NCBI GenBank assembly: GCA_900545545.1
Contig: UQZO01000009.1
Location: forward strand, 19,441-83,440
From: an uncultured Subdoligranulum sp.
GTDB taxonomy: Bacteria; Bacillota; Clostridia; Oscillospirales; Ruminococcaceae
DNA length: 64,000 bases
Direction: 5' to 3'
The translations under genes were made by a program, and so were the position numbers. Shown one piece after another: positions 24,883 to 32,027 of this stretch; within the stretch, counting starts at the first letter, position 1; each line of letters begins with the position of its first letter. The notes under the pieces were generated by a model. That model made no database searches and had not been told where the DNA came from. It saw nothing but the letters and a program-made list of their open reading frames with translations.

Positions 24883-24899
24883 AGTTAAATGTCTATATT
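24883..24899. promoter_or_regulatory. Operator repeat copy 1 (17-bp direct repeat)
   Basis: agttaaatgtctatatt is repeated exactly at 24941-24957, 58 bases apart, in the divergent region between the small minus-strand gene and the XRE gene. Such spaced exact repeats are typical of XRE regulator binding sites. Confidence 0.6.
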
Positions 24900-24940
24900 C
24901 ATTGTACGCAGTTGAGCTTCTTATGTCAACCCATATAGGA

Positions 24941-24957
24941 AGTTAAATGTCTATATT
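24941..24957. promoter_or_regulatory. Operator repeat copy 2 (17-bp direct repeat)
   Basis: Second exact copy of agttaaatgtctatatt. It would lie inside the coding frame if the XRE gene began at ATG 24947, which favours a later start (24983). Confidence 0.6.
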
Positions 24958-24982
24958 TATTTGGACAGGAGTGATGGATCGC

Positions 24983-25411
24983 ATGACTTTTGGTGAAAAG
25001 TTCAAGGCCCTGAGAGAGGAAAAAGGGCTGACGCAGAAAGATGTAGCAGAAGCTCTGGAAATTAACGCCCGCATGATTACACGTTATGAAAATGGCATCT
25101 CATATCCTCGGACCCGCGAAGCCTATCGCAAGATAGCCGACTATTTTGAAGTAGCGGTTGACTATCTGTTGACCGAGAACGATTCGTTTGTTATGAAGGC
25201 CTCCGAGCAGTACGGGGCACGGGGAATGAAGCAAGCCCAAGAGTTGATTGACGGAATGTCCGGCCTGTTTGCCGGCGGCACGCTGTCGGAGCAGGATAAG
25301 GATGCTGTCATGAAGGCACTGCAGGATATCTATTGGGAATCCAAGGCGCGGAATGCCAAAAAGTATGCTGCCAAGAACAACGGACCGGATGAGGAACCCT
25401 CCGCTATGTGA
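24983..25411 (+). CDS. XRE-family regulator (with ImmA partner)
   Basis: A 142-residue Cro/C1-type repressor. The helix-turn-helix (LTQKDVAEALEINARMITRY, then ENGISYPRTREAYRKIADYF) spans residues 13-57, followed by a helical C-terminal part. Start MTFGEKFKALREEKG at 24983 is preferred: AGGAG lies 11 bases upstream, and an earlier ATG 24947 overlaps an operator. The next gene is an ImmA/IrrE peptidase, the pair used in ICEBs1-type control, in which ImmA cleaves the repressor after a signal. Confidence 0.87.
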   Translation: MTFGEKFKALREEKGLTQKDVAEALEINARMITRYENGISYPRTREAYRKIADYFEVAVDYLLTENDSFVMKASEQYGARGMKQAQELIDGMSGLFAGGTLSEQDKDAVMKALQDIYWESKARNAKKYAAKNNGPDEEPSAM

Positions 25412-25490
25412 GTCAGTCCGCTTTATCGTATATTTTATTTGATAGAATAAAGCGACTGCAATTTTCGTGGTATGAGAGGGGGCTGTAACG

Positions 25491-26039
25491 TTGACGATCC
25501 GTTCTGAAGAAATCTATCGCAAAGCAAACCAAATCGTCCAGAAAAACGGAACGCGAGATGCGCTACAGATTGCCCGAAATTCGGGCATCTATCTTCATTT
25601 CGTGGAAGAGTTCAAAAACCTGCTGGGAATGTACACGTACCAGCAAAAGGAACGGCATATTTTGCTGAACGCCAACATGGACGAAATTCTTATGAATATG
25701 GTCTGTGCGCATGAGATAGGCCATGACACCCTACACAGAGAAAAAGCAAAAGGGAAAAGTGTTCTGTCAGAGTTTATCCTGTTTGATATGCGTACTGCGG
25801 TGGAGTATGAGGCTAACGCATTTGCCGCACATGTATTGATTGACGACGAAGAGCTGTTTTTTTACCTGCAGCAGGGATATGATGTGGCACAACTTTCGGC
25901 TGTCATGAATACAAACATCAATTTAATGCTGGTCAAGTTAAATGAGCTGAACCGCATGGGGAGGGAGTATCACTTGCCCTATGTACCCAATGCGGATTTT
26001 CTTAAAAATCTGAAAGCGGAAGGAAGGTCTACCCTATGA
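25491..26039 (+). CDS. ImmA/IrrE-type metallopeptidase
   Basis: A 182-residue zinc peptidase with the motif CAHEIGHDTLHREKA (HEIGH at about residue 77) and a following conserved region VEYEANAFAAHVLIDDEEL that supplies the third ligand. It belongs to the ImmA/IrrE family that degrades XRE repressors on mobile elements. The start is TTG 25491 after AGGGGGC; the stop overlaps the next gene by 4 bases. The likely substrate is the XRE product at 24983-25411, by analogy with ICEBs1. Confidence 0.9.
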   Translation: MTIRSEEIYRKANQIVQKNGTRDALQIARNSGIYLHFVEEFKNLLGMYTYQQKERHILLNANMDEILMNMVCAHEIGHDTLHREKAKGKSVLSEFILFDMRTAVEYEANAFAAHVLIDDEELFFYLQQGYDVAQLSAVMNTNINLMLVKLNELNRMGREYHLPYVPNADFLKNLKAEGRSTL

Positions 26040-26344
26040 AGTATATACTGTATCGATCATTCGGAAACCTGGACAGGGATGTCAGGAAGCATGAACTTGT
26101 GGCGGTGGAATACGGGGCAAGCATCGAGGACGTGACCGAGCGCTTGATCCAAGCTGTTACGGATGACCTGGAAGGACTTCCTGAGTATAAAGGTTGCGAA
26201 GCAGTAGCCTATGCCCCGGAGAAAGTCAAGGAATTCCGCAAGGTTCGCAGGTATGCGTATGAGATGATGGGGATTGTCTACCGCCCCGATGCAGATAAAA
26301 ATGTACTGGTTGATTACGGAATTACCGAGTCGGATTCTGAATAA
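26036..26344 (+). CDS. Small hypothetical protein in the ImmA/polymerase operon
   Basis: A 102-residue acidic soluble protein (MKYILYRSFGNLDRDVRKHE) of unknown family. It overlaps the ImmA stop by 4 bases (ATGA) and precedes the Y-family polymerase by 65 bases, so it is probably cotranscribed. It may modulate ImmA or the polymerase; nothing in the sequence is diagnostic. Confidence 0.7.
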   Translation: MKYILYRSFGNLDRDVRKHELVAVEYGASIEDVTERLIQAVTDDLEGLPEYKGCEAVAYAPEKVKEFRKVRRYAYEMMGIVYRPDADKNVLVDYGITESDSE

Positions 26345-26409
26345 GAAAAGCCTCTGCGGGTGGAGCAAGGCTTTCAAGACATAGAGCGAGTTCTGGCGGA
26401 GGGCCATGC

Positions 26410-27918
26410 ATGAAGCACCGGATATATATCGCTATTGACCTGAAAAGTTTCTATGCTTCGGTGGAATGCAGGGAACGAGGTTTGGATCCTTTGGATACAA
26501 ACCTTGTGGTTGCAGATGAGAGCCGTACAGACAAAACAATCTGCCTGGCAGTAAGCCCGTCCCTGAAAAGCTATGGCATTCCGGGCCGTCCGCGTCTGTT
26601 TGAGGTTGTCCAACAGGTCAAAGAAGCCAATGCGGGCCGAATGTACAGCGCGCCGGGACATAAGTTGGTTGGGCAATCTTGCTTCCTGTCAGAGCTCAAT
26701 TCAAACCCATCGCTGGCGATTGATTATCTTATTGCACCGCCTCGAATGGCGTACTATATGCAATACAGTACGCGCATTTATGATATCTACCTCAAGTACA
26801 TTGCACCTGAGGATATCATCGTGTATTCCATCGATGAAGTGTTCATGGACGTAACGGATTATCTCAATACATACAGGCTCTCGGCGAAGGATCTGGCCAT
26901 GAAGATGATCCAGGATGTCCTGAATACAACAGGCATCACGGCTACGGCGGGAATCGGTACGAATCTTTTTCTCTGCAAGGTGGCTATGGATATTGTGGCC
27001 AAGCATATCCCTGCCGACAAAAACGGTGTGCGGATTGCAGAGCTAGATGAGATGGGCTTTCGCCGCAAGCTGTGGTCACACCAGCCACTGACGGATTTCT
27101 GGCGTGTGGGCCGGGGATATGCAAAGAAACTGGAAGCCAACGGGATGTTCACAATGGGGGATGTGGCCCGGTGCTCCGTCTATAATGAAGATTTACTGTA
27201 TAAGCTGTTTGGGAAAAACGCGGAATTGCTGATAGACCATGCATGGGGATGGGAACCATGCACGGTTGCAGCGGTAAAAGCCTATCGGCCCGAGAATAAC
27301 AGCCTTGGCTCCGGGCAGGTGCTCCACCAACCGTATACGGCGGAAAAGGCACGTCTTGTGCTGCGTGAGATGGCAGACTTGCTTTCTCTGGATCTGGTCG
27401 GCAAAAGGCTTGTAACCAATCAGCTGGTGGTGACGATCGGGTATGACAAGGAAAATCTGTCAACGCCGGATCAGAAAAAACAATATCATGGGGAAGTGAC
27501 AAAAGACCACTATGGTCGTGAGATCCCCAAACATTCCCATGGGACACAGAATTTGGAACGGTACACTTCCTCAACAAAACTGATTGTCGGCGCAGCAACA
27601 GAGCTGTTTGATCGCATCGCAGACAAAAACCTTCTGGTTCGCCGGCTGAATATTGTGGCTGCCCATGTGATTCCGGAGAGCGAGGCACCAAAGACAGAGC
27701 CGGGCTTTGAGCAGTTGGACCTTTTCACGGATTACGCAGCCGAACAGGCCAAGCAAGAAAAAGAAGATGCTGCACTTGCCCGGGAACGTAAACGCCAGGA
27801 GGCGGTGCTGGCCATAAAAAAGAAATTTGGAAAGAATGCTATCCTCAGAGGTATGAATCTGGAGGAGGGAGCTACAGCAAAAGATCGCAACGCACAGATC
27901 GGGGGACACAAAGCATGA
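26410..27918 (+). CDS. Y-family DNA polymerase (UmuC/ImpB type)
   Basis: A 502-residue translesion polymerase. The palm motif AIDLKSFYASVECRERGLDP starts at about residue 9, VYSIDEVFMDVT (catalytic Asp/Glu) is at about 140, then the HhH region and a little-finger domain with YTSSTKLIVGAATELF. The C-terminus ends with a charged helix. It heads the polymerase/YolD pair found on ICEs and phages, usually SOS-induced. The YolD gene overlaps its stop by 4 bases. Confidence 0.93.
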   Translation: MKHRIYIAIDLKSFYASVECRERGLDPLDTNLVVADESRTDKTICLAVSPSLKSYGIPGRPRLFEVVQQVKEANAGRMYSAPGHKLVGQSCFLSELNSNPSLAIDYLIAPPRMAYYMQYSTRIYDIYLKYIAPEDIIVYSIDEVFMDVTDYLNTYRLSAKDLAMKMIQDVLNTTGITATAGIGTNLFLCKVAMDIVAKHIPADKNGVRIAELDEMGFRRKLWSHQPLTDFWRVGRGYAKKLEANGMFTMGDVARCSVYNEDLLYKLFGKNAELLIDHAWGWEPCTVAAVKAYRPENNSLGSGQVLHQPYTAEKARLVLREMADLLSLDLVGKRLVTNQLVVTIGYDKENLSTPDQKKQYHGEVTKDHYGREIPKHSHGTQNLERYTSSTKLIVGAATELFDRIADKNLLVRRLNIVAAHVIPESEAPKTEPGFEQLDLFTDYAAEQAKQEKEDAALARERKRQEAVLAIKKKFGKNAILRGMNLEEGATAKDRNAQIGGHKA

Positions 27919-28337
27919 GCAGACAATACGAAGATATTCTCCATCTGCCCCATCATGTATCGTCCAAACGGCACCCGATGCCCATGTCAGATCGTGCGGC
28001 GCAGTTTTCGCCTTTTGCTGCTCTCACTGGATATGATGATGCCATTCGGGAAACCGGACGATTGACAGAGCGGAGGGTTGAGCTGGACGATGAGGAATTG
28101 GCAAGACTGGACGAGAAGTTCCACATTTTACAGGAACATTTGGAGGAGCAGCCTGTGGTTCGCTTCACCTATTTCAAGCCGGATATGAGGAAAGAGGGCG
28201 GCGCCTATCTGACAGTATTCGGTGTTATCCGGAAAATCAGAGACTATGAGCGTGAGATCTTGCTGCAGGATGAAACGGTTATTCCTGTGGATGATATTGT
28301 GGAGATGGAATGTCCGTTGTTTTCCTCTATGGAATGA
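27915..28337 (+). CDS. YolD-like protein
   Basis: A 140-residue YolD-domain protein. The N-terminal HPMPMSDRAAQFSPFAALTG block is the family signature, followed by a coiled-coil segment and a beta-rich SH3-like end (VFGVIRKIRDYEREILLQDE). YolD proteins are partners of element-borne Y-family polymerases and are encoded just after them, as here. Confidence 0.9.
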   Translation: MSRQYEDILHLPHHVSSKRHPMPMSDRAAQFSPFAALTGYDDAIRETGRLTERRVELDDEELARLDEKFHILQEHLEEQPVVRFTYFKPDMRKEGGAYLTVFGVIRKIRDYEREILLQDETVIPVDDIVEMECPLFSSME

Positions 28338-28347
28338 AAGATAACAT

Positions 28348-28384
28348 AGTAAAGACCTCGACGCTTTTGTCGAGGTCTTTACTG
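28348..28384. terminator. Bidirectional terminator
   Basis: A perfect 15-bp stem AGTAAAGACCTCGAC/GTCGAGGTCTTTACT with a 6-base loop. It lies between the YolD stop (plus) and the end of the convergent 28462-29151 gene. Confidence 0.8.
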
Positions 28385-28461
28385 CTGGTTACAAAACGGA
28401 CGTTCACCGATGGGAACAATCGACAGATATATGGTATATGAAACCGATGAGGGGGACACTG

Positions 28462-29151
28462 TCAATAGCGCTCCAGAACCAGAAGGCGACGGAGATACAA
28501 ATTGGTAAGAGTCTGTAAAACGGGAATCAAATGATCAGATGCCCGCACATAAGCCGGTAGGTTATCACAAGTTAGGGCTGAATCGGAATAGATTCTTTCC
28601 ATCAGTACGCTACTGTCACGAACGTCGTGGAGATTTTGATCGATGCAGGCAATCAGTTCGGCAGTGGATAAGCTGTTTTGCGACAGCAAATCCATAATCT
28701 GCTGCTCATGCGGTACCAAACGGTCTTGGTGTAAGACGCGGCAAGCAACAGAGAGTGGAACACGACGCCGAAAAACAAGGTGGAGAAAGCTGCACAGCCG
28801 GCTTCCGAATCCCGCAGTGGCTGGTACAGGATTCAGCGGAGCCATCAACTCAAACAGAGCATCGGCGGCCGTATAACCGCTGCCAATGTGCAAAAATCCA
28901 AGGTGCTCCAGACGGGTGCAATAGTATGCCAGAGAATATTCATCGCAGATATGTAACTCCTGCTTCCGTTTGGCAAAGACGATCTCCAGTTCCTGCTGGT
29001 CGCGGATATGCCAGAGCAGAGAACTCCAAAGAAGCATTTCACAAAGAGAAGGTTCATAGCTTCTCGAACTGTTCAGTAAAACGGGCTGTTTCGCTCCATT
29101 GCTTCCGGTGCGCAGCTCATAACGTCCGATGGCGGTGTAATATTGAATCAT
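28462..29151 (-). CDS. Hypothetical protein with winged-helix-like layout
   Basis: A 229-residue soluble protein rich in Leu and basic/acidic helices (SYEPSLCEMLLWSSLLWHIR, then SLAYYCTRLEHLGFLHIG, which reads like a winged-helix recognition unit). I do not recognise the family. Start 29151 has AAGGAGG upstream. It is a stand-alone gene between terminators at 28348 and 29206. Confidence 0.65.
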   Translation of the reverse strand: MIQYYTAIGRYELRTGSNGAKQPVLLNSSRSYEPSLCEMLLWSSLLWHIRDQQELEIVFAKRKQELHICDEYSLAYYCTRLEHLGFLHIGSGYTAADALFELMAPLNPVPATAGFGSRLCSFLHLVFRRRVPLSVACRVLHQDRLVPHEQQIMDLLSQNSLSTAELIACIDQNLHDVRDSSVLMERIYSDSALTCDNLPAYVRASDHLIPVLQTLTNLYLRRLLVLERY

Positions 29152-29205
29152 AATGACGCCTCCTTTTGTCCTGTTATACGAACGTTTGTTTCGCAGGCAA
29201 CACCA

Positions 29206-29251
29206 GATAATAAAAAAGCGGGAAAAGCTCGTTGAGCCTTTCCCGTTTTTA
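29206..29251. terminator. Terminator between 28462 and 29265 genes
   Basis: Stem CGGGAAAAGCTC (29219-29230) with GAGCCTTTCCCG (29234-29245), one mismatch, flanked by a T run on both strands. Confidence 0.75.
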
Positions 29252-29264
29252 TATCATGTATGTT

Positions 29265-29450
29265 TTAATACCGTTCCTGCCGCATCATCCAGTCTTCACA
29301 AAGACGGTGAGCTTCCTCGGCGTTTTGGCTGATGCACTGAAACAGGCGGCCACTCTCGGTTCGGTAGCTGTATTCTACCTGGCTTTGCCCATTTTTCTTG
29401 GGAAGAGCAATGCAACGTTCCTCACCCGGCAATAAAAGCGCGACTTCCAT
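29265..29450 (-). CDS. Small hypothetical protein
   Basis: A 61-residue protein (MEVALLLPGEERCIALPKK) with a compact alpha/beta look (QVEYSYRTESGRLFQCIS, then EEAHRLCEDWMMRQERY). A coding-like composition and a terminator after its stop support it. The ribosome site is weak. No function is known. Confidence 0.5.
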   Translation of the reverse strand: MEVALLLPGEERCIALPKKNGQSQVEYSYRTESGRLFQCISQNAEEAHRLCEDWMMRQERY

Positions 29451-29531
29451 ATTCTTCAGTGCCCCCAGTGTTCAAGATAAAATCGGAACGAGCATTATTA
29501 TATCACGGGAGTGATGAAATGAACATGGATT

Positions 29532-30107
29532 TTAGGCGCGGTTCGCATAGGTCGGCGTTTCAACTTCGCGAATCAACAGTTTGCGGGCCCGGCTGACCCA
29601 GGCGGATACCACGTTGGTCCGCACACCATACATAGCTGCAATTTCGCGGGTTGAATAGCCGTAGATTTGCATCTCAATAGCCTGTACGCCCTTGCGAGCA
29701 ATACCGCGGTATCGATGTTTGGCATCGGTCAATGTGTGCAGCAGCTCACGTGCTTCTGCAGCATCCGCGATGGTCTGCGGATCCGGGAGGGTTTCCAGAA
29801 GGCTTATTGTATCGCCATCTTCGGTAACTCTCTCCGATGAGACAACGCATCCCTGTTTGCCCATGATGCTGCGGCAGTAATCAATCAGAGAGTTTTTGAC
29901 AACTGCATACGCAAATGTTGAAAACTTGCACCGGCCATCGTATTTCTGGGCAGCACGACAAAGTGCCAGACTGCCAACCTGAAAAAGATCATCGTGCTCC
30001 ATGCCAGAAATATCCGGTCGCGGTGTGATATGTCGTTGGAGAATGCTTTCCACAAGACCCATATGGGTTTCTACCAAGGTGCGTTCTTCATCAGTCATAA
30101 CCCTCAT
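29532..30107 (-). CDS. Sigma-70 family RNA polymerase sigma factor
   Basis: A 191-residue sigma-like protein with region 2 (GMEHDDLFQVGSLALCRAAQ, KFSTFAYAVVKNSLIDYCR) and a region 4 helix-turn-helix (GYSTREIAAMYGVRTNVVSA). ATG 30107 is chosen because AGGAGGTG lies 7 bases upstream and overlaps the preceding stop; the much longer in-frame reading to 30548 is antisense-like. It is coupled to the zinc-finger gene upstream, so the two probably act together. Confidence 0.85.
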   Translation of the reverse strand: MRVMTDEERTLVETHMGLVESILQRHITPRPDISGMEHDDLFQVGSLALCRAAQKYDGRCKFSTFAYAVVKNSLIDYCRSIMGKQGCVVSSERVTEDGDTISLLETLPDPQTIADAAEARELLHTLTDAKHRYRGIARKGVQAIEMQIYGYSTREIAAMYGVRTNVVSAWVSRARKLLIREVETPTYANRA

Positions 30108-30108
30108 C

Positions 30109-30534
30109 TCATGCCACCTCCTGTTTGTTGTGATTTCGAAGGACTTGGTTGCAAGCTTCGATGACCTGATCGCAACGGTAGTCCGAAAACATGGCAATGT
30201 GGGCGTGCTGCTCATCCAGACCGGTGATATCCTGAAGCCAGTGGTAAGCCTCTTTGCGGGATAGAATCCCTTCATGCCAGACGGCATCAAAGGCCTTGTG
30301 GGCCCGGATCCGTTTGTTCCGAAGTTCTCCGTTGGCCAATGAACCTTTGGGGCGAAGGCTCCCCATGTGTACGCCCACATAGCTGTTGCAGGAGGGGTAT
30401 CCTGCACAAACGTAGAGCTTCTGCCCTTCTTTGTAGACGTGGTCGCCGTAGACATAACTGGCGTCACGCAGGACAGCGTTGCGGCCGCAATAGGGACAAC
30501 GCGGCGGCTGAATCTTCTGCTTCTTTTTCCGCAC
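30109..30534 (-). CDS. DUF3268-type zinc-finger protein
   Basis: A 141-residue protein with an N-terminal zinc ribbon (RCPYCGRNAVLRDASYVYG then YVCAGYPSCNSYVGVH) and a conserved PKGSLANGELRNKRIRAHKA block, matching the DUF3268 family. It is followed immediately by the sigma factor. It probably binds nucleic acid and is common on clostridial elements. Confidence 0.82.
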   Translation of the reverse strand: MRKKKQKIQPPRCPYCGRNAVLRDASYVYGDHVYKEGQKLYVCAGYPSCNSYVGVHMGSLRPKGSLANGELRNKRIRAHKAFDAVWHEGILSRKEAYHWLQDITGLDEQHAHIAMFSDYRCDQVIEACNQVLRNHNKQEVA

Positions 30535-30582
30535 AGGATCACCTCCAAACGTAATGCGGTGTTAATACGTTTTCTTTGGCTT

Positions 30583-30627
30583 TATTGTAAAAAATGAGCC
30601 GACTCCGTTATAGGGAATCGGCTCATT
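30583..30627 (-). terminator. Terminator closing the VirD4/S1 operon
   Basis: On the minus strand, AATGAGCCGA (30618-30627) pairs with TCGGCTCATT (30593-30602), followed by a TTTT run. It lies after the 30644-31024 gene. Confidence 0.8.
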
Positions 30628-30643
30628 TACTGGCATCAATCTG

Positions 30644-31024
30644 TCACAAATTGGGAAAAACTGGGGATTTCTGAGTGTTACACGGAGGAAGGTCCTCGTA
30701 AAGGCCACTGAGCGGGCAGGCGGATGGGTCATCAAGATGAGAAAAGAGCCAGCTCTTGTGCAGCTCAACAAAGATATTCCGGCTGAGAACAGCAACACAA
30801 TCCGTCTTGTCAATAGCGGTCTGCCAGAGGAGTTCGGCATCATGTCTGGGAATCAAAACAGGGCGGGCTTCTTCATCAAAAACACACAGCAGGTCACGAC
30901 ACTTTTTGCTGATGGCTCGTGAGCAATGGCTGCATTCAATGTACAATGCATTATGCCAGCTGTTGCCGGAAACCTGCAGAAAGCGGCAGAGGTGGGCATT
31001 GGAACTGATGTAAAGCGAATTCAT
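30644..31024 (-). CDS. Hypothetical protein, end of VirD4 operon
   Basis: A 126-residue protein rich in Cys and His (IECSHCSRAISKKCRDLLCV), with a possible zinc site and no membrane segment. AAGGAG precedes the ATG. It is the last gene of the operon before the terminator. The family is not recognised. Confidence 0.6.
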   Translation of the reverse strand: MNSLYISSNAHLCRFLQVSGNSWHNALYIECSHCSRAISKKCRDLLCVFDEEARPVLIPRHDAELLWQTAIDKTDCVAVLSRNIFVELHKSWLFSHLDDPSACPLSGLYEDLPPCNTQKSPVFPNL

Positions 31025-31037
31025 GGTTTCACGCTCC

Positions 31038-32009
31038 TTACAGGACTTGCCGGATGATGCGGGTTACGATGCCTACGGCAACGCACTGATCCCGGTTGAT
31101 ATGGGTCACGACAAAAGAAACCTGATCTTTCTTGGCTGGCATGCGCCGGTCCAGACAGTTGTGTGCAATGGCGTTGACACCGTTATGAAGCCGGATGTAG
31201 ATGATTCCCCGACGAACCTCGGTGATTTGGCCGGCATAACGGCTTTGCTCTTTCACCGCCTGAAGACGTTCAGGAAGTGGATTTTCCGTCACGCTGCGCG
31301 GATCGGCTTCCACCCGGATGGATTCGGGATTGCTTACATCAACGGAGCGGATCCGGACCAGAATCACATCACCGACTGTGTAGCGCTCGTGAGCATCGCA
31401 GATCCATTCCCAGGAAAGATCCCGCGCCAACACCGAACATTCTACCCCAAATACTTCCAAACGGATGGATTTCTCAGCTACCGCAGTGACCCGTGCCTGG
31501 ACGATGCGCCCTTCCCGGATCTGCGGCAACCCATCGGCTGCCGGCGTCAGGTAGAAGGTGCGCTGCTTGCGCAGCATGGCATCTTTGCGGCTGGCAACGA
31601 TGCTTCGGCTGGCTGTGTCGAGTCCGCGGATGATAAAATCAACCTGGCAGCCCATCATGTTGTTGACCAGTCTCTCCAGGCGTTGGGCCTGTCCGGCATA
31701 ACGGCCGCCGGCATCACTTTGGGCAATAACCATTTCAGTCAGCGGGATGGCGACCCGGCAACCCTTGTAGTAGATGACCGCCAGACCGTCACGTTCAACG
31801 CCATCCACTGTGCCGCACAAAATGCGGTGGGTCAGATAGGCGTTGGTCATTTCATGCCAGAGAGCATCCTGCTCCGCACCGGGCAGGGAGGCTGCATCGT
31901 GGCTTTCAATCGTCAATACGGGACTCCGCCGGGAAGTGGCGGTTGCTTTCGGTGCGGGTTCCTGCTCGGCGGGACTCACTTCGGTATCTACCTTCAAAAT
32001 GTCTTCCAT
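31038..32009 (-). CDS. S1 RNA-binding domain protein
   Basis: A 323-residue protein with S1/OB-like repeats: an N-terminal linker rich in Glu/Pro, then GTVDGVERDGLAVIYYKGC, a second unit near REGRIVQARVTAVAEKSIRL and a third GQITEVRRGIIYIRLHNGVN. S1 domains bind RNA or single-stranded DNA. Encoded between VirD4 and the sigma/zinc-finger pair, it may bind transferred or leader RNA; this is not shown by the sequence. Confidence 0.8.
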   Translation of the reverse strand: MEDILKVDTEVSPAEQEPAPKATATSRRSPVLTIESHDAASLPGAEQDALWHEMTNAYLTHRILCGTVDGVERDGLAVIYYKGCRVAIPLTEMVIAQSDAGGRYAGQAQRLERLVNNMMGCQVDFIIRGLDTASRSIVASRKDAMLRKQRTFYLTPAADGLPQIREGRIVQARVTAVAEKSIRLEVFGVECSVLARDLSWEWICDAHERYTVGDVILVRIRSVDVSNPESIRVEADPRSVTENPLPERLQAVKEQSRYAGQITEVRRGIIYIRLHNGVNAIAHNCLDRRMPAKKDQVSFVVTHINRDQCVAVGIVTRIIRQVL

Positions 32010-32027
32010 TGGTAACCTCCTGTTGGG

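Noticed and set aside
29532..30548. 338-codon version of the sigma factor
   Set aside because: The N-terminal half is read through the zinc-finger gene in another frame. ATG 30107 with AGGAGGTG is the true start.
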